In this document: one piece after another, positions 46,676 through 58,181 of the stretch
How positions within the stretch are numbered: the first letter of the stretch is position 1
Layout: every line of letters starts with the position of its first letter
Translations under genes and position numbers: made by a program
Notes under the pieces: model-generated
What the model saw: only the letters and a program-made list of their open reading frames with translations
Database searches by the model: none
What the model was told of the DNA's origin: nothing
Source of the DNA: Scytalidium lignicola
Lineage: Eukaryota; Ascomycota; Leotiomycetes
Length of the DNA stretch: 64,000 nt
Reading direction: 5' to 3'
NCBI GenBank assembly: GCA_002812745.2
Contig: NCSJ02000029.1
Span: forward strand, 62,001 to 126,000

Positions 46676-48549
46676 TCATGCAACGACTCCAACGCTGTTA
46701 TCGAAAGGCGCATCTCTAACCTCGTGGTTATAACCCCACGAATCAATATACTTTTGTGCCTCCAAGCGTTGCGCATCATCAACACCGAGCAATGAGATAA
46801 TCTGAACTGGGAAGGTTGTTCGTGCTGTATCGCCACAGTATGGATTTATGAAGTTCTGGAACGCAGCTACGTTCAGAATCGAGGATGAGTGAGAGAAAAT
46901 CGACGAGCGGTACCGGGGAAGAGGTGAGATTTCGGGAGGAGAAGGCGGTTTTGAACTCGCCAGGTTGAGAAGGACAGAGTAGAGAATGACACTGGCAGAA
47001 TTATAAACTGCTATGGATACCGCAGTTAGGGTGTCACGATAGAAATGTACTGAGGATGAAGGTAAAGGGACGGGTAGTTCGCATGTGGAGACACCTGTCA
47101 CCTCGAGACTATCCATGGACTGAACGCCGGTGCCGTTATCCTTCTCAAAGTGCCACCACCAGTCTTGCAGTTTGTTCAACAGGCAATATACTTGTCCTTC
47201 AATAGCGTCCTTCGCAGCATCGCTCAAGTTAGCCACCCTCTGGATCGAATCGCGCAAAGTTCTACCGCCGGGGAGGTTCAGTTGGCTGGGAAAAGAAAGA
47301 AGGATATCGATAACGAAGTCGAACGCGATTTTAACATTCTCGCAGAATGGAGTCACACACCATTCTTGCACACTGAGTTTGGAGTGTTCCCCAGCTAGGA
47401 TCGCTCTGAAGGCCTATTACCATGTCAGCGGATGTTGGATAAGAAGGGCTCAATTATTATAAAAGAACATCATATAAAAATGTGCCATACCTCATATGGA
47501 CGGATTGATCGAAACATGGCGTGCTCATGACCATTACGACAGTCAAATGGCCCACGCACGATCAACATTTCAACAGCAGCAGTCATATGTTGCAACCACG
47601 CATTTCCCGACCCTTTCATACACTCGAAATACGAGAACATCATCGGGACGCATATATCCTGACTACTCGGAATTCGCAGTGGTGAGGGACCTCCGACTCC
47701 ATTGCCCGTACTAGCCTTGCGCAGATGAGCCAAGGAATTCCGATGGCTTTCGAGGCCTGCGAGATACCACTTAACGGCATCCATCTCAGCGCCCTTGTTG
47801 TGGTACATGACGGAATAGTAAGCCAAAGCTGCAGCGCGAATGCAGTATTTGACCGACGGCGTGCTGGGGTTTAATAGGAAATCGGTGATGGAAAAGAACC
47901 ACGATCGTGGGCGATCTGGGGGAGCAGTATCCCGAGCACTGGTGACCAAGCCGACAAATTGGGAGACGAAGCATTCTTCAAAGAGCTCGTAGCCGTACAG
48001 CTGCTCCAGTTTGACTAACTGGAACTGGAGGTCTAATCGTTTGTCTCTTCTAGGGGCAAAATTGGCATCGTATTGAGGAGACGAAGTAATGCTAGATTCA
48101 GTCTCCGCTTCGGAGTGAGGTGAGCTCTGCGTCGATGGACTTGTGGATTCCGTCAAGGGAGACTCAGCAGCTAAGTAGTTAAAGTTATCGATGATGGTTG
48201 TAGGAGTAGCATTGGTGGCGACAGTCTCTAACCCCGGATCCGATTTGCTTTGCACTTTTCGTGCCCTTGGCTTCGGATTGGGTTTCTTGCTCCGCCGTGA
48301 GACCTTTTCGGTCATGTCGAGGATGATGGGACCTTGAATGGGACCGGAACAGGGTAGTCCAAAGCGTACGCATTGCCGGCACACCTCTGATCTCTCATCA
48401 CACTGCGTAGTATTAATTAGCGAAATGCCCAATAGAAGAACTCGAGCTATTCATAACAATATTGGATGTACAAAACACACCTTGACATGGCGCTGAATAC
48501 ACTGAGCGCAGCCCTTACTTCTTGGGGGACGTCGCGGGGCCGACGACAT
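46676..48549 (-). CDS. Zn(II)2Cys6 transcription factor
   Basis: About 572 aa. Exons 48481-48549, 47491-48402 and 46676-47413 join in frame. The first intron splits the zinc cluster. Joined, it reads GCAQCIQRHVKCDERSEV then CRQCVRFGLPC, giving CX2CX6CX6CX2CX6C. A basic linker (KPNPKPRARKVQ) and a Ser/Thr-rich stretch (ESTSPSTQSSPHSEAETESS) follow. Hydrophobic helical blocks typical of fungal-specific regulators complete the protein (AALAYYSVMYHNKGAEMDAV, YLAGLESHRNSLAHLR). Targets are unknown; it shares the strand with the adjacent alpha/beta hydrolase and may regulate it and the MFS permease. Confidence 0.87.
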
Positions 48550-49366
48550 TATGGATCTCCAATATTTGACGGATGAGGAGCTGAAGGAGAATCTGGGGGA
48601 GGGGAGACGATTCCGTAAGTAAGAGAGAACTCTAAAGCAACTCTAGTTGCGCCAAGTACTTTAGCGGTGGGCTTAAAAACGGACTAGTAGCATGGTGATG
48701 GTGGCGGGCATTTGGATCCGTCACAGCATGTCGGTATCTGAACGGCACTTGGCCAGGTAATCAAATTAGGGAAGCCTTAGAGGGCAGATGCACAGTAATA
48801 AATAACCTAAAAGCAATGTGCAGCAACCCCGCTCAGAGGCGTTTTTTTCCCGCTGTTCTCTCCTGTGGTGGTTGTTTGTGGTTGAGTGCTGGGCTTAGGG
48901 GGTCTAGTGGTCTAAGCCACTCATATCACACGCAATCAACGGGGGAATCCAGACGATCGCCGGTACTTAAGGAGAATGCAGGAGAACGTATCTTTCCGAC
49001 GAAGTACAGGGACAGCATCCAGGTGGGCCAGCGTCAGAGATACGGGAATGCTATGGCATGAATGAACAAAGGGGCTGTGTGAATATATGGGTTCCAGGTC
49101 GCAAGAGCATTAATTAAGTCATGTCATTGGTAAGCTTACAGAGCATTTGTTTGTGTTGTCTCATTTTCAACCCTGCTATACGTCATATAATGTAGATACG
49201 TTATCTAACTTCTATGGGAAGGCAAGGAAGACAATGGTAACTGTCGTAATAGCTAGTTCCTTGCGATAATTGTATACTCATACGAGCTTCAATTATCCAA
49301 TCATTAATTGACAACAAAAGTGGATTTACTTTTGGCTGAGTGGAAAGATGGATACACCGCAACCAA
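48550..49366. other. Intergenic, no gene seen
   Basis: 817 bp between the hydrolase 3' end and the regulator start. The open frame at 48816-49061 has no motif. Confidence 0.45.
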
Positions 49367-50482
49367 CTACGCTGACTGTACGGCCGGATTATCCACTTTA
49401 TTATCAAGGCTCTCGCGCCGAGTTAACCAGTCGTTGATGAAATCCTTAACTTCACCGACGTTCTTCTCAGCTGCCATCAGGTGCCCGTTACCATGAATTC
49501 CTATTTCAGAGAAATACACATGCTCTGCAGCAACGCCAGCATCGCGAAGAAACCGCACCGTAAGATGGTCATAGGTAGCGTGATATGATGCCTCTGCTGT
49601 CGCAACGACAACAGGAACCCGGGCCAAATTTGGCAGCTGTCGTCTTGGAGACTTCAGACGATGTCCGTAGGCCAGACCCTCGGCTAGGTTTTCAGGGTGG
49701 TAAGGCTCATAATCTAATTGAGTAGCATCTGCTAGCAATGCAGGTTCATATCGGAGAGGAGTCGATGTGATCCCGAATGGATGGACCATTTTCCCGATGA
49801 TCTCAGGCCTGGCGTTGAAAGGAGGGTAGTTGGGGTATTCAAATGGTGGGCCATGAGGCTCAAGGGCTATTATTCCCTTCATCAGGTCAGGATAATTGTC
49901 CGCTACGTGCCAACCTAAAGCTCCGGATTGCGAATGTGTCACCAGGTATGACGGCCCAATTTTCACGAGCAGAGCTTGTGCAGCGGGATGAAATAGTTGC
50001 TCTACCTTCTTGTAGTCTGATAGATGGCCAACCTGACTGGCATAGAAGGCGTCAAAGATTGGATCTCCCCTCTTCCCCGAGCCAGGCCATTGTGTATGCA
50101 ACTTTGCTTGGGGCCAGGAGTTAGGAGGAGGTGCTGTGAAAGAAGATTGCAATTCTTCAATAGTATAATGGAAGAGAGGGCCTAGATCAGTTGCATGATA
50201 CCGGGAGCGACCAATGCCAGGTTGGTCCACTACATAGCAATCCCATCCCTCCAGAGCCAGCAGCAGCGCCAGTCCAGGTCGGCCATCTGGGGTCACCTCC
50301 CAGTGCGTTCCAGTCTGAGCTGCGCCGTGAATGAAAACCACTGGTGGTCGAGCAGGACTGCTTCTACCATAACGGCGAACACACATCTGGCCGGTCAAGT
50401 GTGTGCCTCGCTCATCCTGCCTGAACTCTCCGCCGACATAGAAGAGGTCACTCATGCCCCAATTCTTATCTTCCAGAACCAT
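49367..50482 (-). CDS. Alpha/beta hydrolase (esterase/lactonase-type)
   Basis: Intronless gene for a 371-aa hydrolase; MSDLFYVGG (nine codons in) is an alternative start. The oxyanion region is VVFIHGAAQTG. The nucleophile elbow is VTHSQSGALGW, with Ser in H-S-Q-S-G where the first Gly of GxSxG is replaced by His. The catalytic His is probably in IGIHGNGHLM near the C-terminus. YVVDQPGIGRSRY is the usual strand-loop before the cap. Length and motif order fit the fungal alpha/beta hydrolases that act on esters or lactones. No signal peptide is seen. The absence of introns contrasts with all neighbours. It lies between a Zn2Cys6 regulator and an MFS permease. Confidence 0.87.
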   Translation of the reverse strand: MVLEDKNWGMSDLFYVGGEFRQDERGTHLTGQMCVRRYGRSSPARPPVVFIHGAAQTGTHWEVTPDGRPGLALLLALEGWDCYVVDQPGIGRSRYHATDLGPLFHYTIEELQSSFTAPPPNSWPQAKLHTQWPGSGKRGDPIFDAFYASQVGHLSDYKKVEQLFHPAAQALLVKIGPSYLVTHSQSGALGWHVADNYPDLMKGIIALEPHGPPFEYPNYPPFNARPEIIGKMVHPFGITSTPLRYEPALLADATQLDYEPYHPENLAEGLAYGHRLKSPRRQLPNLARVPVVVATAEASYHATYDHLTVRFLRDAGVAAEHVYFSEIGIHGNGHLMAAEKNVGEVKDFINDWLTRRESLDNKVDNPAVQSA

Positions 50483-52115
50483 TGTGAGAGATATTTGTAT
50501 GCCGCAATAGCCATTAAGTGTAAAAAGGTGTCGCGTGTGGTTTTTACTCAGCCCAAGGCGAGGTGGATTGGACTATATGGAGTCGTTATCGTATTTATGG
50601 TAGTTATCGTTCTACATTGGCGCGTGGAAAGCTTGTAACGGTATATTCTCGTTCTAGATATACATAGCCTTAGCATTAGTAACTTTGGTTCCGGAGGGTA
50701 GAATAATAATACAATAGATGGCAATACGGGTGCTGCATGCAGTACGCTAGGTAGTACAATACCCACAATTTGAAATCCTCAAAATATGTAGAACATAACG
50801 GATGCGCCACCAAGGGCGATAAATACTCGGCGGCGTCTTCATGTCCCCATTTCTTATAGATAGTATTATCCCTCATGACTCTACTGTACTACTAATGGCA
50901 ATGGTAGTGGTAGTGCGGAGCCTCTGTATTATGTTTGCGAATCTACACAAGCACGACAAGGTACAGGATCGCCCGCGGAACGCAGATTGATCCGGACATT
51001 ATCCAGTGACTAGTCTGGGGGATAACTGCACCGAATATCGTACGGAACGGACTAAAGTGTGAGGCCATCGTGAGCCATGTGTAACGATCGTACCATACCT
51101 TCACAGTGCGGTTGCTACCGCGATGTGGTTTCACTGGAATTGCTGTAACAGGGAACTAACACGACAGGTGCATGAGAGCTAAGCATCAAAAAGGACAATC
51201 TTACCTGGGGTTTGTCGCACAGATTACCATTCCGGTCAGCACAGACATGAGGATAAGATTCACGGTGTCTAGGACCCAAAAAGGATATATCCACGACACA
51301 TGCAGACAGCCAATAAGCACCGCGCCTCGTGATCTACCAAGAACTTTCAACGGCTGGTCTGCGATCTATGCCCTGTGCAAACGTGGCGATGTGCCCAAAG
51401 GCGTGAGAGGGGCAAGAAGGTTTGAAATACCCAAATTCCAGACCCCTTTTTGCCACAGTCCGAGTCTCCGGTAACTCCAGTCATGAGGGCGCGATGCCAA
51501 ATGCGGTAATCATCACGACGCCCACAGCATCCGAACATTTTAGTTTTTTGAAGTCTTACTCCACCAGCATGTAGAACCACGCAGTAAGCACTTAGACAGC
51601 CCCCGAACCCCTTCTCTTGGCTTTCTTTCGGCCCCCTTGGGGTTCGGTGCAAGGTTCTTAACATATCCAACATGCTGTATCACAACCTTCACTTCCCCAC
51701 ACTTCCCAGCTTGCGGGGATCCCGCAATCGAATATGTCTGTCAGGATTAACCAGCCCATGTGCTCTAAGTGACTGACCTAGCAATGCGAACCTAAAATTT
51801 GAGAGAAAATTTCCAGCGCTACCGATTCGTCACCTGCTGGTGCGGAGGCTTGGCCTGTTGAGAGGTGTACTACGCTTGACCTCTTGCCCTCTTGCTCATT
51901 TTCCGGTGGCTCTCAACGTCCGATATTGGATGAGTGCATGTTGGTTTCTGCTGCCTCTGGGTTGATCTATAAGAACATCCACCGCCCTCGGAGTGGTAGT
52001 GCGTGCTCTCTTGCCTAGTCTCACTTCCCATCCATTCCATCTCGAAAAGTTTCAGACTTGAAACTTGGTAAACCACTTCTCATCAGTCTGTTGTTCATCT
52101 CAAATCAAGCAGTTC
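50483..52115. other. Divergent intergenic region, no gene seen
   Basis: 1.6 kb between the divergent hydrolase and MFS genes. The GC-rich open frame at 51172-51474 has no recognisable motif, and I read it as chance. Confidence 0.45.
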
Positions 52116-53899
52116 ATGATGTCGGCCGAGGTTGAGAAGAAGGATACCGAGGCTGGGATTTCCCAGATCGAGAACAACTTCTCAATGGCAGATTTGAAGG
52201 TCGAGCCGGGCTTCGTCTATGAAGACCCAAACTTCACGCCCAAGAAATCGGCGGTCGAACGCCGCATGCTGTGGAAAGCCGATATCTTGATCGTGGGCCT
52301 GACTTCTTTGGTCTTCCTCGTCAATCAATGGGTAGGTATCCAACTCTATCCACAATCATAAATCACCGTGGCATATCTTACTAACGAATTTCCAGGACAG
52401 GGGAAATATTGGTAATGCTCGAGTCATGGGCTTCCAGAAGGACTTGAACATCTCCTCTGGTCAATTCTACAACGCCGTGTCTCTGTATTGTATGCTTATT
52501 CCTCCCTAATATCCTTTCTAAATATCACTTCCTACATAGAATGAAAGCTAACGACGACAAGATGTGGGCTATGTGATTTGCATTCTTCCTGCAAACTTGT
52601 TGGTCCGTATTCTCAGAGCTGATCGTCAGATTGGTGGCTGTGTAATCCTTTTTGCAACCCTGTCCTGCTGCATGGCCGCTGCCAAAAACGCTAGTGGAGT
52701 CCTTGCACTACGTATCCTTTTCGGCTTTGTCTCAGCTTTCCTACAGGCTTTAGGTTTGTACACTAGTATGTGGTATAAGCGGAACGAGCTGGCTACTCGA
52801 ACCGGTATGTGAATTTCATTCTCCCTTGCTTATCGTTTCTTTCACTAACAGATACCGAAAGGTATCTTCTACTCTGCTTCTACTATTGCAGGTGGCTTCA
52901 GTGGCCTGATTGCGTATGCCGTCCAGAAAAACCTTGATGGGAAAGGTGGTCGTCCTGCCTGGGAATGGTTGTTCATCATCCAAGGAGTTGCTGGCATCTT
53001 TGTGGGTGTTATGTGCTGGGTCTTTCTCCCACCTCCTCCAGATCAAATCAAGGACAAGAAGCACTGGATCTTCACCCCAGAAGAAATCGATATAGCCATT
53101 GTTCGATCGAAGACATACAACGTTGAAGGTGCCAGGTTCGTATGGAGGCAGATGTGGATTGCATTCAAGGACCCAAAAACAACCTTATTCTCCTTGGTCA
53201 ATGCTGGAATCTCTATTGGCCTAGCTTCCATCAGTGCTTTCCTGCCATCCTTCATCTCCCAATTTGGATACTCTACAGGTATGCCTGGTTGTGTATTTCT
53301 TTTGTGTATGTATATCTTTGTTCCAAACTAATCAGTGTCTAGTCCAAACGCAGCTCTTTTCCGTCATACCATATGCCTGTGCCTTTGTTACTCTTATAGT
53401 TGTCAACACCTTATCCGACAGATTGAACGTCAAGGGACCATTCCTGATGGGCTGTTTCGCCATTTCCATTACCGGCTATATCATTCTCCTTGCGGTCCAT
53501 AACTTCCACGTAAAGATGTTTGCCACCTGCCTCATTACAATGGGCGTCTTCACAGCCGTGACACTCCAGGGCGCGTGGGTCAACATCAATACCGGTGGTT
53601 TCACCAAGCGTGCAACAACCTACGGAACAACGGAAATCATAGCGCAATGCTTTTCCATACTTGCATCACACATCTATACTGACCCCCCTCAGTATATCAA
53701 GGGACACGCCATCGTGATGTCCTTCCAAATCGTGGCCTTCACCTCGACTTTCGCCGCTTGGTGGTGGATGCGCTACCTCAACAAACGCAAGGACATAGAG
53801 GCGCGCACCCATGCCGAAAATGGCACCATCCATGAGCATGAGCACATGTCTCTGGAAGAGATCTTTGATTACCATCCAAGTTTCCGATATGTCCTTTAA
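52116..53899 (+). CDS. MFS permease, anion:cation symporter (Dal5/Tna1) type
   Basis: Plasma-membrane transporter of about 508 aa and 12 helices. Exons 52116-52331, 52396-52489, 52562-52804, 52862-53278 and 53343-53899 join in frame. The start follows a CA-rich leader; two adjacent ATGs are present. Family marks are DRGNIGNARVMGFQKDLNIS in the first helix loop, NLLVRILRADRQIGG, LRILFGFVSAFLQALGLYTS and GNIG-type spacing. FLPPPPDQIKDKKHWIFTPE is the usual central loop, and NINTGGFTKRATTYGTTEI lies in helix 10-11. Relatives transport allantoate, nicotinate, biotin or other organic anions; the substrate here is unknown. Context with the alpha/beta hydrolase suggests uptake of an ester or lactone product. 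Confidence 0.88.
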
Positions 53900-55008
53900 G
53901 CAAGTGGGCATGCATGTACAGCTCATGGGCGCTTCGCGTCACAAGTCAAGGTTGTAGGTCTATTATTATATAGGCTGGTTTCAAACTTGAGGATGGCTTT
54001 TTACATTGTTCTTTTGACAACTTGCAATAATACAGAAATTTGAGACAAAGGATCAACACGTATTTCTATCAATGTTAATGGAATTACGTGTGTAGATAAC
54101 GACATGAATATTCAAAATAATTACTTTACTGCTTGTACCGTACACACACTACCTCCACACTCTAATTTTATGAACACTGTTACCGAGATTTCGGAATTAA
54201 GCCACGTGGTAATATAGGTAGCTGAACGATACCACAGCGTTATTATACAGTAGTGACGTATGCACAGTTGGCCGGGGAAGGTGGTAGATATTACACAGGA
54301 GTACGGTAGATTTAGGTTATTATTATGAGTACTTGCATGAACGCAAGGTAACCCACGTCTACAGTACATACTGCAATATTGTACTGTACAAGGTCTCTGT
54401 TGTTTCTTCCAGATCCATAGTGAGAGGGCGAGATCCCCCTGCCTGGAAACTCGTACATGCGAGTGGCGCCAAAACTTCCGAGATCGGAAAATCGATCTGC
54501 CAAGCCACTGTAGTATTTTATGCTTACTGCTTGCATGGTTTCTCTGCCCTGGAGAAAACTGGCAATCGATGCAACAAGCTTTAGTAAGAAGTGCCGTATT
54601 ATGACGATCATATATGGGCCCTGAGACAGCGAGGCTTAGCTATGTTACGTCCGTAATGTTTTGATGATGCTGTGGAGCAGAGAAAGCGTCCGGATGCCGG
54701 CAAAAGATACTTTCACAATATTGTCGTAATTGATGCACTATGTCAACTAAAGAAACTCTTTTAATTGTTTGAAAAAAAGAAGTATGTCAATTGCTGACCT
54801 GTTTTATAACCTCCAACATTTAACAGATTTAGCATCTTAAGTATTCTGACCATGCTGGGTTTTAACACATGAGGTGTTAGCGTCAATGAGGATTCTTCTC
54901 TATACAGCACTTTGCGTGAAAATCTGGTACTCAAATGAATGACAAGTCTCCATGGTTGGGTTCTCAAATAAACTGAAGAGAAGAACGAAGTTAGAGTAGA
55001 CTAAGTAG
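53900..55008. other. Intergenic, no gene seen
   Basis: 1.1 kb of AT-rich sequence downstream of the MFS gene. Only short chance frames on both strands. Confidence 0.5.
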
Positions 55009-55396
55009 TGTTGTGATCTCCGAGAGTTCACAATCTTAGGCAACTCTCTGTAGCGAAGAAAGAATAGAAGGATTCTCACTCTTGCTCCTATTGTTAACTA
55101 TCTGAAATAATGAAAGGAATCATAACAGAAATTCATTATAGAGACACCTCCGCTACATTATGAACTGATAGAAAACGCAAAGGTAGTACGGTACGGTGTA
55201 GGAATATCTTATTCATTCGTGTGACCCCATATATAGTAGCCATAGTAGCTGCAATATACAGCTTCCCTCCTTTTTATTCTCCGCACCCTCCCTTCTGATT
55301 GGTTAGTTGCGCTCCACTACACTATCTGGCCGTACAGCGCTCACCTACGAACCCCCAACCAACCGTCAATAGAATAAAATCGACAACGCACAACCA
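55009..55396 (-). repeat. Probable solo LTR of a retrotransposon
   Basis: A 388-bp unit starts TGTTGTGATCTCC and ends CGCACAACCA on the plus strand (TG...CA). It is flanked by AGTAG on the left and AGTAT on the right, a 5-bp duplication with one difference. Read on the minus strand it has a TATA-like ACTATATATGG and ends GGAGATCACAACA, as LTRs do. A relative lies at 18.3-18.5 kb. There is no internal retroelement sequence nearby. Confidence 0.55.
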
Positions 55397-56980
55397 AGTA
55401 TGTTTTAAATCTAATGGCTCAACTGGAAGGACTTGTAGTCCCCACTGACAACATCAGCAAAAGAAACTTTCTAATTAAACATTAGTACGGTAACTGAAAT
55501 ATCAATAATCATTCTGAAGACTCTTCTTAAAATAGTGAACTTCTGGTCTTTTCTCCTAAAATAGACATCTCTTTTACACTAAACCTATAACTATGGGTGG
55601 ATAATTACTTCTTATGGCTACGTCCCAATGTGCCTTTTTGCAACTAGTTGTAACCGGGGAGAATCATAGCTGCTTTATAGACAGTTATCAAGGAGGAATG
55701 TGGACTGTATGTAATCTTCAAAAGTGATGTGATAAAGATACCTGAGGACAAATACTTGCAGGCGGTCGTCTCCTAATAGTTGAGGATCTTTGATGTGTTA
55801 TTGTATAATTGAATCGTTGGAGATTAGTGTTAACATGAAAGTGAAAGTGAATTAATTTCACATAGCTTATACATTAATAACCAAATTCCAGGAAACAAAA
55901 CAACTTAGTTGCTCTTCATCTACAAATTCAATAATTGGTGATGACCTTTTCCACTTTATATTACCTTTTGCTTTCCATGGTGTACTATGTCCTAGAATTC
56001 CTACCATGGTTATTTATAGTTTGACTAGTTGAAGAACTTCACAAAACTGTAACATGTAATCGGTTTGCGTTAACTTATACACAACTTTTCACGGGATGAA
56101 ATATTGGCCAATCTCACCATGAACCGACCACTGCTTCTAAGAGTGCAGGTCAAATATACTCTTACTATCAGAGTTCTTTGGACCTTTTTAAACAAAGAAG
56201 TATAGTTAATATTATCAAGCTAAAGTTTAGCTACAACTTAAAGATAGGTTGTTACTGACAACTCTCTAGTAAAAATTCATGTATTGAGCTCTCTTTAGGC
56301 TGTTTGCTGGCTATAATCATGGCAAATGATGGGGGACACCTGGTTATAACTTATTAGCCTCAACACAGCGTATATGTACATGCATCTTGGACTGTACATT
56401 CCTATCCAGGTCGGTTAAACTCACGAATAATACTACAGCACCGTACATGAAGTGCTCAGGACTCGGGCCATTTTACCCGCAAATAAACAGGGAAGGTTAT
56501 TTGTATTTCCACGGGTTTACATTGGATGGTAAGAATGCTGGCCACTATTGGGTAAGATAGAAGACACCAATTAGAGTGATGCTTCTCATCGCGATCCAGC
56601 TTAAATGTGAAGCATCTTCCGATCTGTGTCTCAAACTGCCTTTCAACGTTCCTCTAGCAGCTGAAGGTTAATGCCTGATCATCTCGTCTTCAGTAAGAAC
56701 ACTGGACAGTTACAGCTATATCCACTCATATTTTACGTTAAAACATTTAGTCTAGTAATATCTATATTTATTTAGTAGGAGAGCTAAACTGAATATAAAA
56801 GTATTCTAAGCATTTCGTATACTTCTCTTCAAGGTACAAGAGATGGAGTTTATGGATGGCTAAATCTAAAGAAAGAGATATATAAAGAGAAATTGAGAAA
56901 CTGATTTTTGTCTACAGAAAAACAGAAAATTCTTCATTACTCTTCTTCGACCAAAACTAGATATTCTTACAAAAGATATT
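55397..56980. other. Intergenic, AT-rich, no gene seen
   Basis: 1.6 kb before the SDR gene. No coding frame, repeat or site that I can support. Confidence 0.5.
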
Positions 56981-57985
56981 ATGACCATCACACTGCCTAC
57001 CCCGACCGATCCATCAAATCTCAAAGGCATTTCCATCCTTATCACGGGCGGAGCATCTAGCCTCGGCCTTTCTTCCACAACCTTCTTTACAAAGTCGGGA
57101 GCGCTCGTTACAATAGCTGATCTACAAGACGGTTCAAAAATCGCTGCTGGTCTAGTTGACCAGGGGTATGCAGCACAATTCGTCCATTGTGATGTGACGA
57201 ACTGGGACTCTCAAGTTAAAGCATTTCAAGCAGCACTACATTTCTCTCCCACAAAGACATTAGACGCAGTGGCAGCCTTTGCAGGCGTAGATATTATTGG
57301 TAATTTTGTTGAACATGTGGCTGCCTCTGAGGTTTCGCTCGAAGGCCCGCCTCCTCCGATTCCCAACCTCGCCCCTATCGAGGTCAACCCTAAGGGCATG
57401 TGGTACACAGCAACCCTAGCGCTTCATTACTTTCGGCTTAAACCTCAAGACATCATCTCTGATAAGGCACAATGGTCCAAATCTCTCACTGTCGTATCGT
57501 ACCTAGGTGGCTACATCGATGGCATCCCTAGCACAGCTTATACAGCCCCTAAGTTTGGGAGCCGAGGTCTTTTCCGCTCCCTTCGTGCGAATGCTCATCA
57601 GCAGTTGAACGTTCGTGTTAATTTGATCTGCCCATGGGCGATGAAAACTCCCATGACCGAGCCGGCACTGGCAATGCTAGCAAAAATTGGGATTTTGCCG
57701 TCCAAAGGCATCACCTTGGTCGAGCACAATGTCTTGATACAGGCTTTGGGACGGATCACCGTGGATGATACAATTTCTGGCCTGTCATCGTCACTGTCCT
57801 TTGTATACTGTTTATTAGGTCTAAGAAATCAGGTTGCTGACACAGCCATTATAGGGCGTGCAATTGCGATTGTCCCAGAGGGCGCAGTTGATATTTGCGA
57901 TGATATCGATGGCAGCTACGGTGGTCCCAAGCTGGTCGAGTTGTTGACACTATGTAAAGAGGCTGGAGATTTCCTTCAGAATTAA
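56981..57985 (+). CDS. Short-chain dehydrogenase/reductase (15-PGDH-like)
   Basis: NAD(P)-dependent oxidoreductase with a Rossmann fold. The genomic frame is 334 codons, but an in-frame 72-nt intron at 57761-57832 (GTGGAT...AATCAG) is likely. Its removal joins ALGRIT to VADTAIIGRAIAIVPEGA, the usual family spacing, giving 310 aa. The cofactor motif is TGGASSLG, where the middle Gly of TGxxxGxG is Ser. NAG is replaced by AFAGVD. The catalytic Ser is in VVSYLGGY, and Tyr and Lys are in YTAPK. LICPWAMKTPM is the post-catalytic loop. Substrate is unknown. It is convergent with the adjacent Zn2Cys6 gene. Confidence 0.88.
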   Translation: MTITLPTPTDPSNLKGISILITGGASSLGLSSTTFFTKSGALVTIADLQDGSKIAAGLVDQGYAAQFVHCDVTNWDSQVKAFQAALHFSPTKTLDAVAAFAGVDIIGNFVEHVAASEVSLEGPPPPIPNLAPIEVNPKGMWYTATLALHYFRLKPQDIISDKAQWSKSLTVVSYLGGYIDGIPSTAYTAPKFGSRGLFRSLRANAHQQLNVRVNLICPWAMKTPMTEPALAMLAKIGILPSKGITLVEHNVLIQALGRITVDDTISGLSSSLSFVYCLLGLRNQVADTAIIGRAIAIVPEGAVDICDDIDGSYGGPKLVELLTLCKEAGDFLQN

Positions 57986-58181
57986 AGGATTGTCAGCTGT
58001 CATGGTGCAAATCAAATTTAAGGGTTTTATGTGCCATTTTAGCATAAATTTGATTTCATTCTAAACGAACCAAACAGTCTGACATTAATTAATTGAGCAA
58101 TACTCCATTAATCCTAGTTGTATTCTATTCCATAATCATCTCACAGTGTCATAAAAGCCTTGATTCGTGGTCACATGTTCG

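Noticed and set aside
51172..51474. 100-codon plus-strand frame upstream of the MFS gene
   Set aside because: No homologous motif and no intron signals; probably chance in a balanced-composition region.
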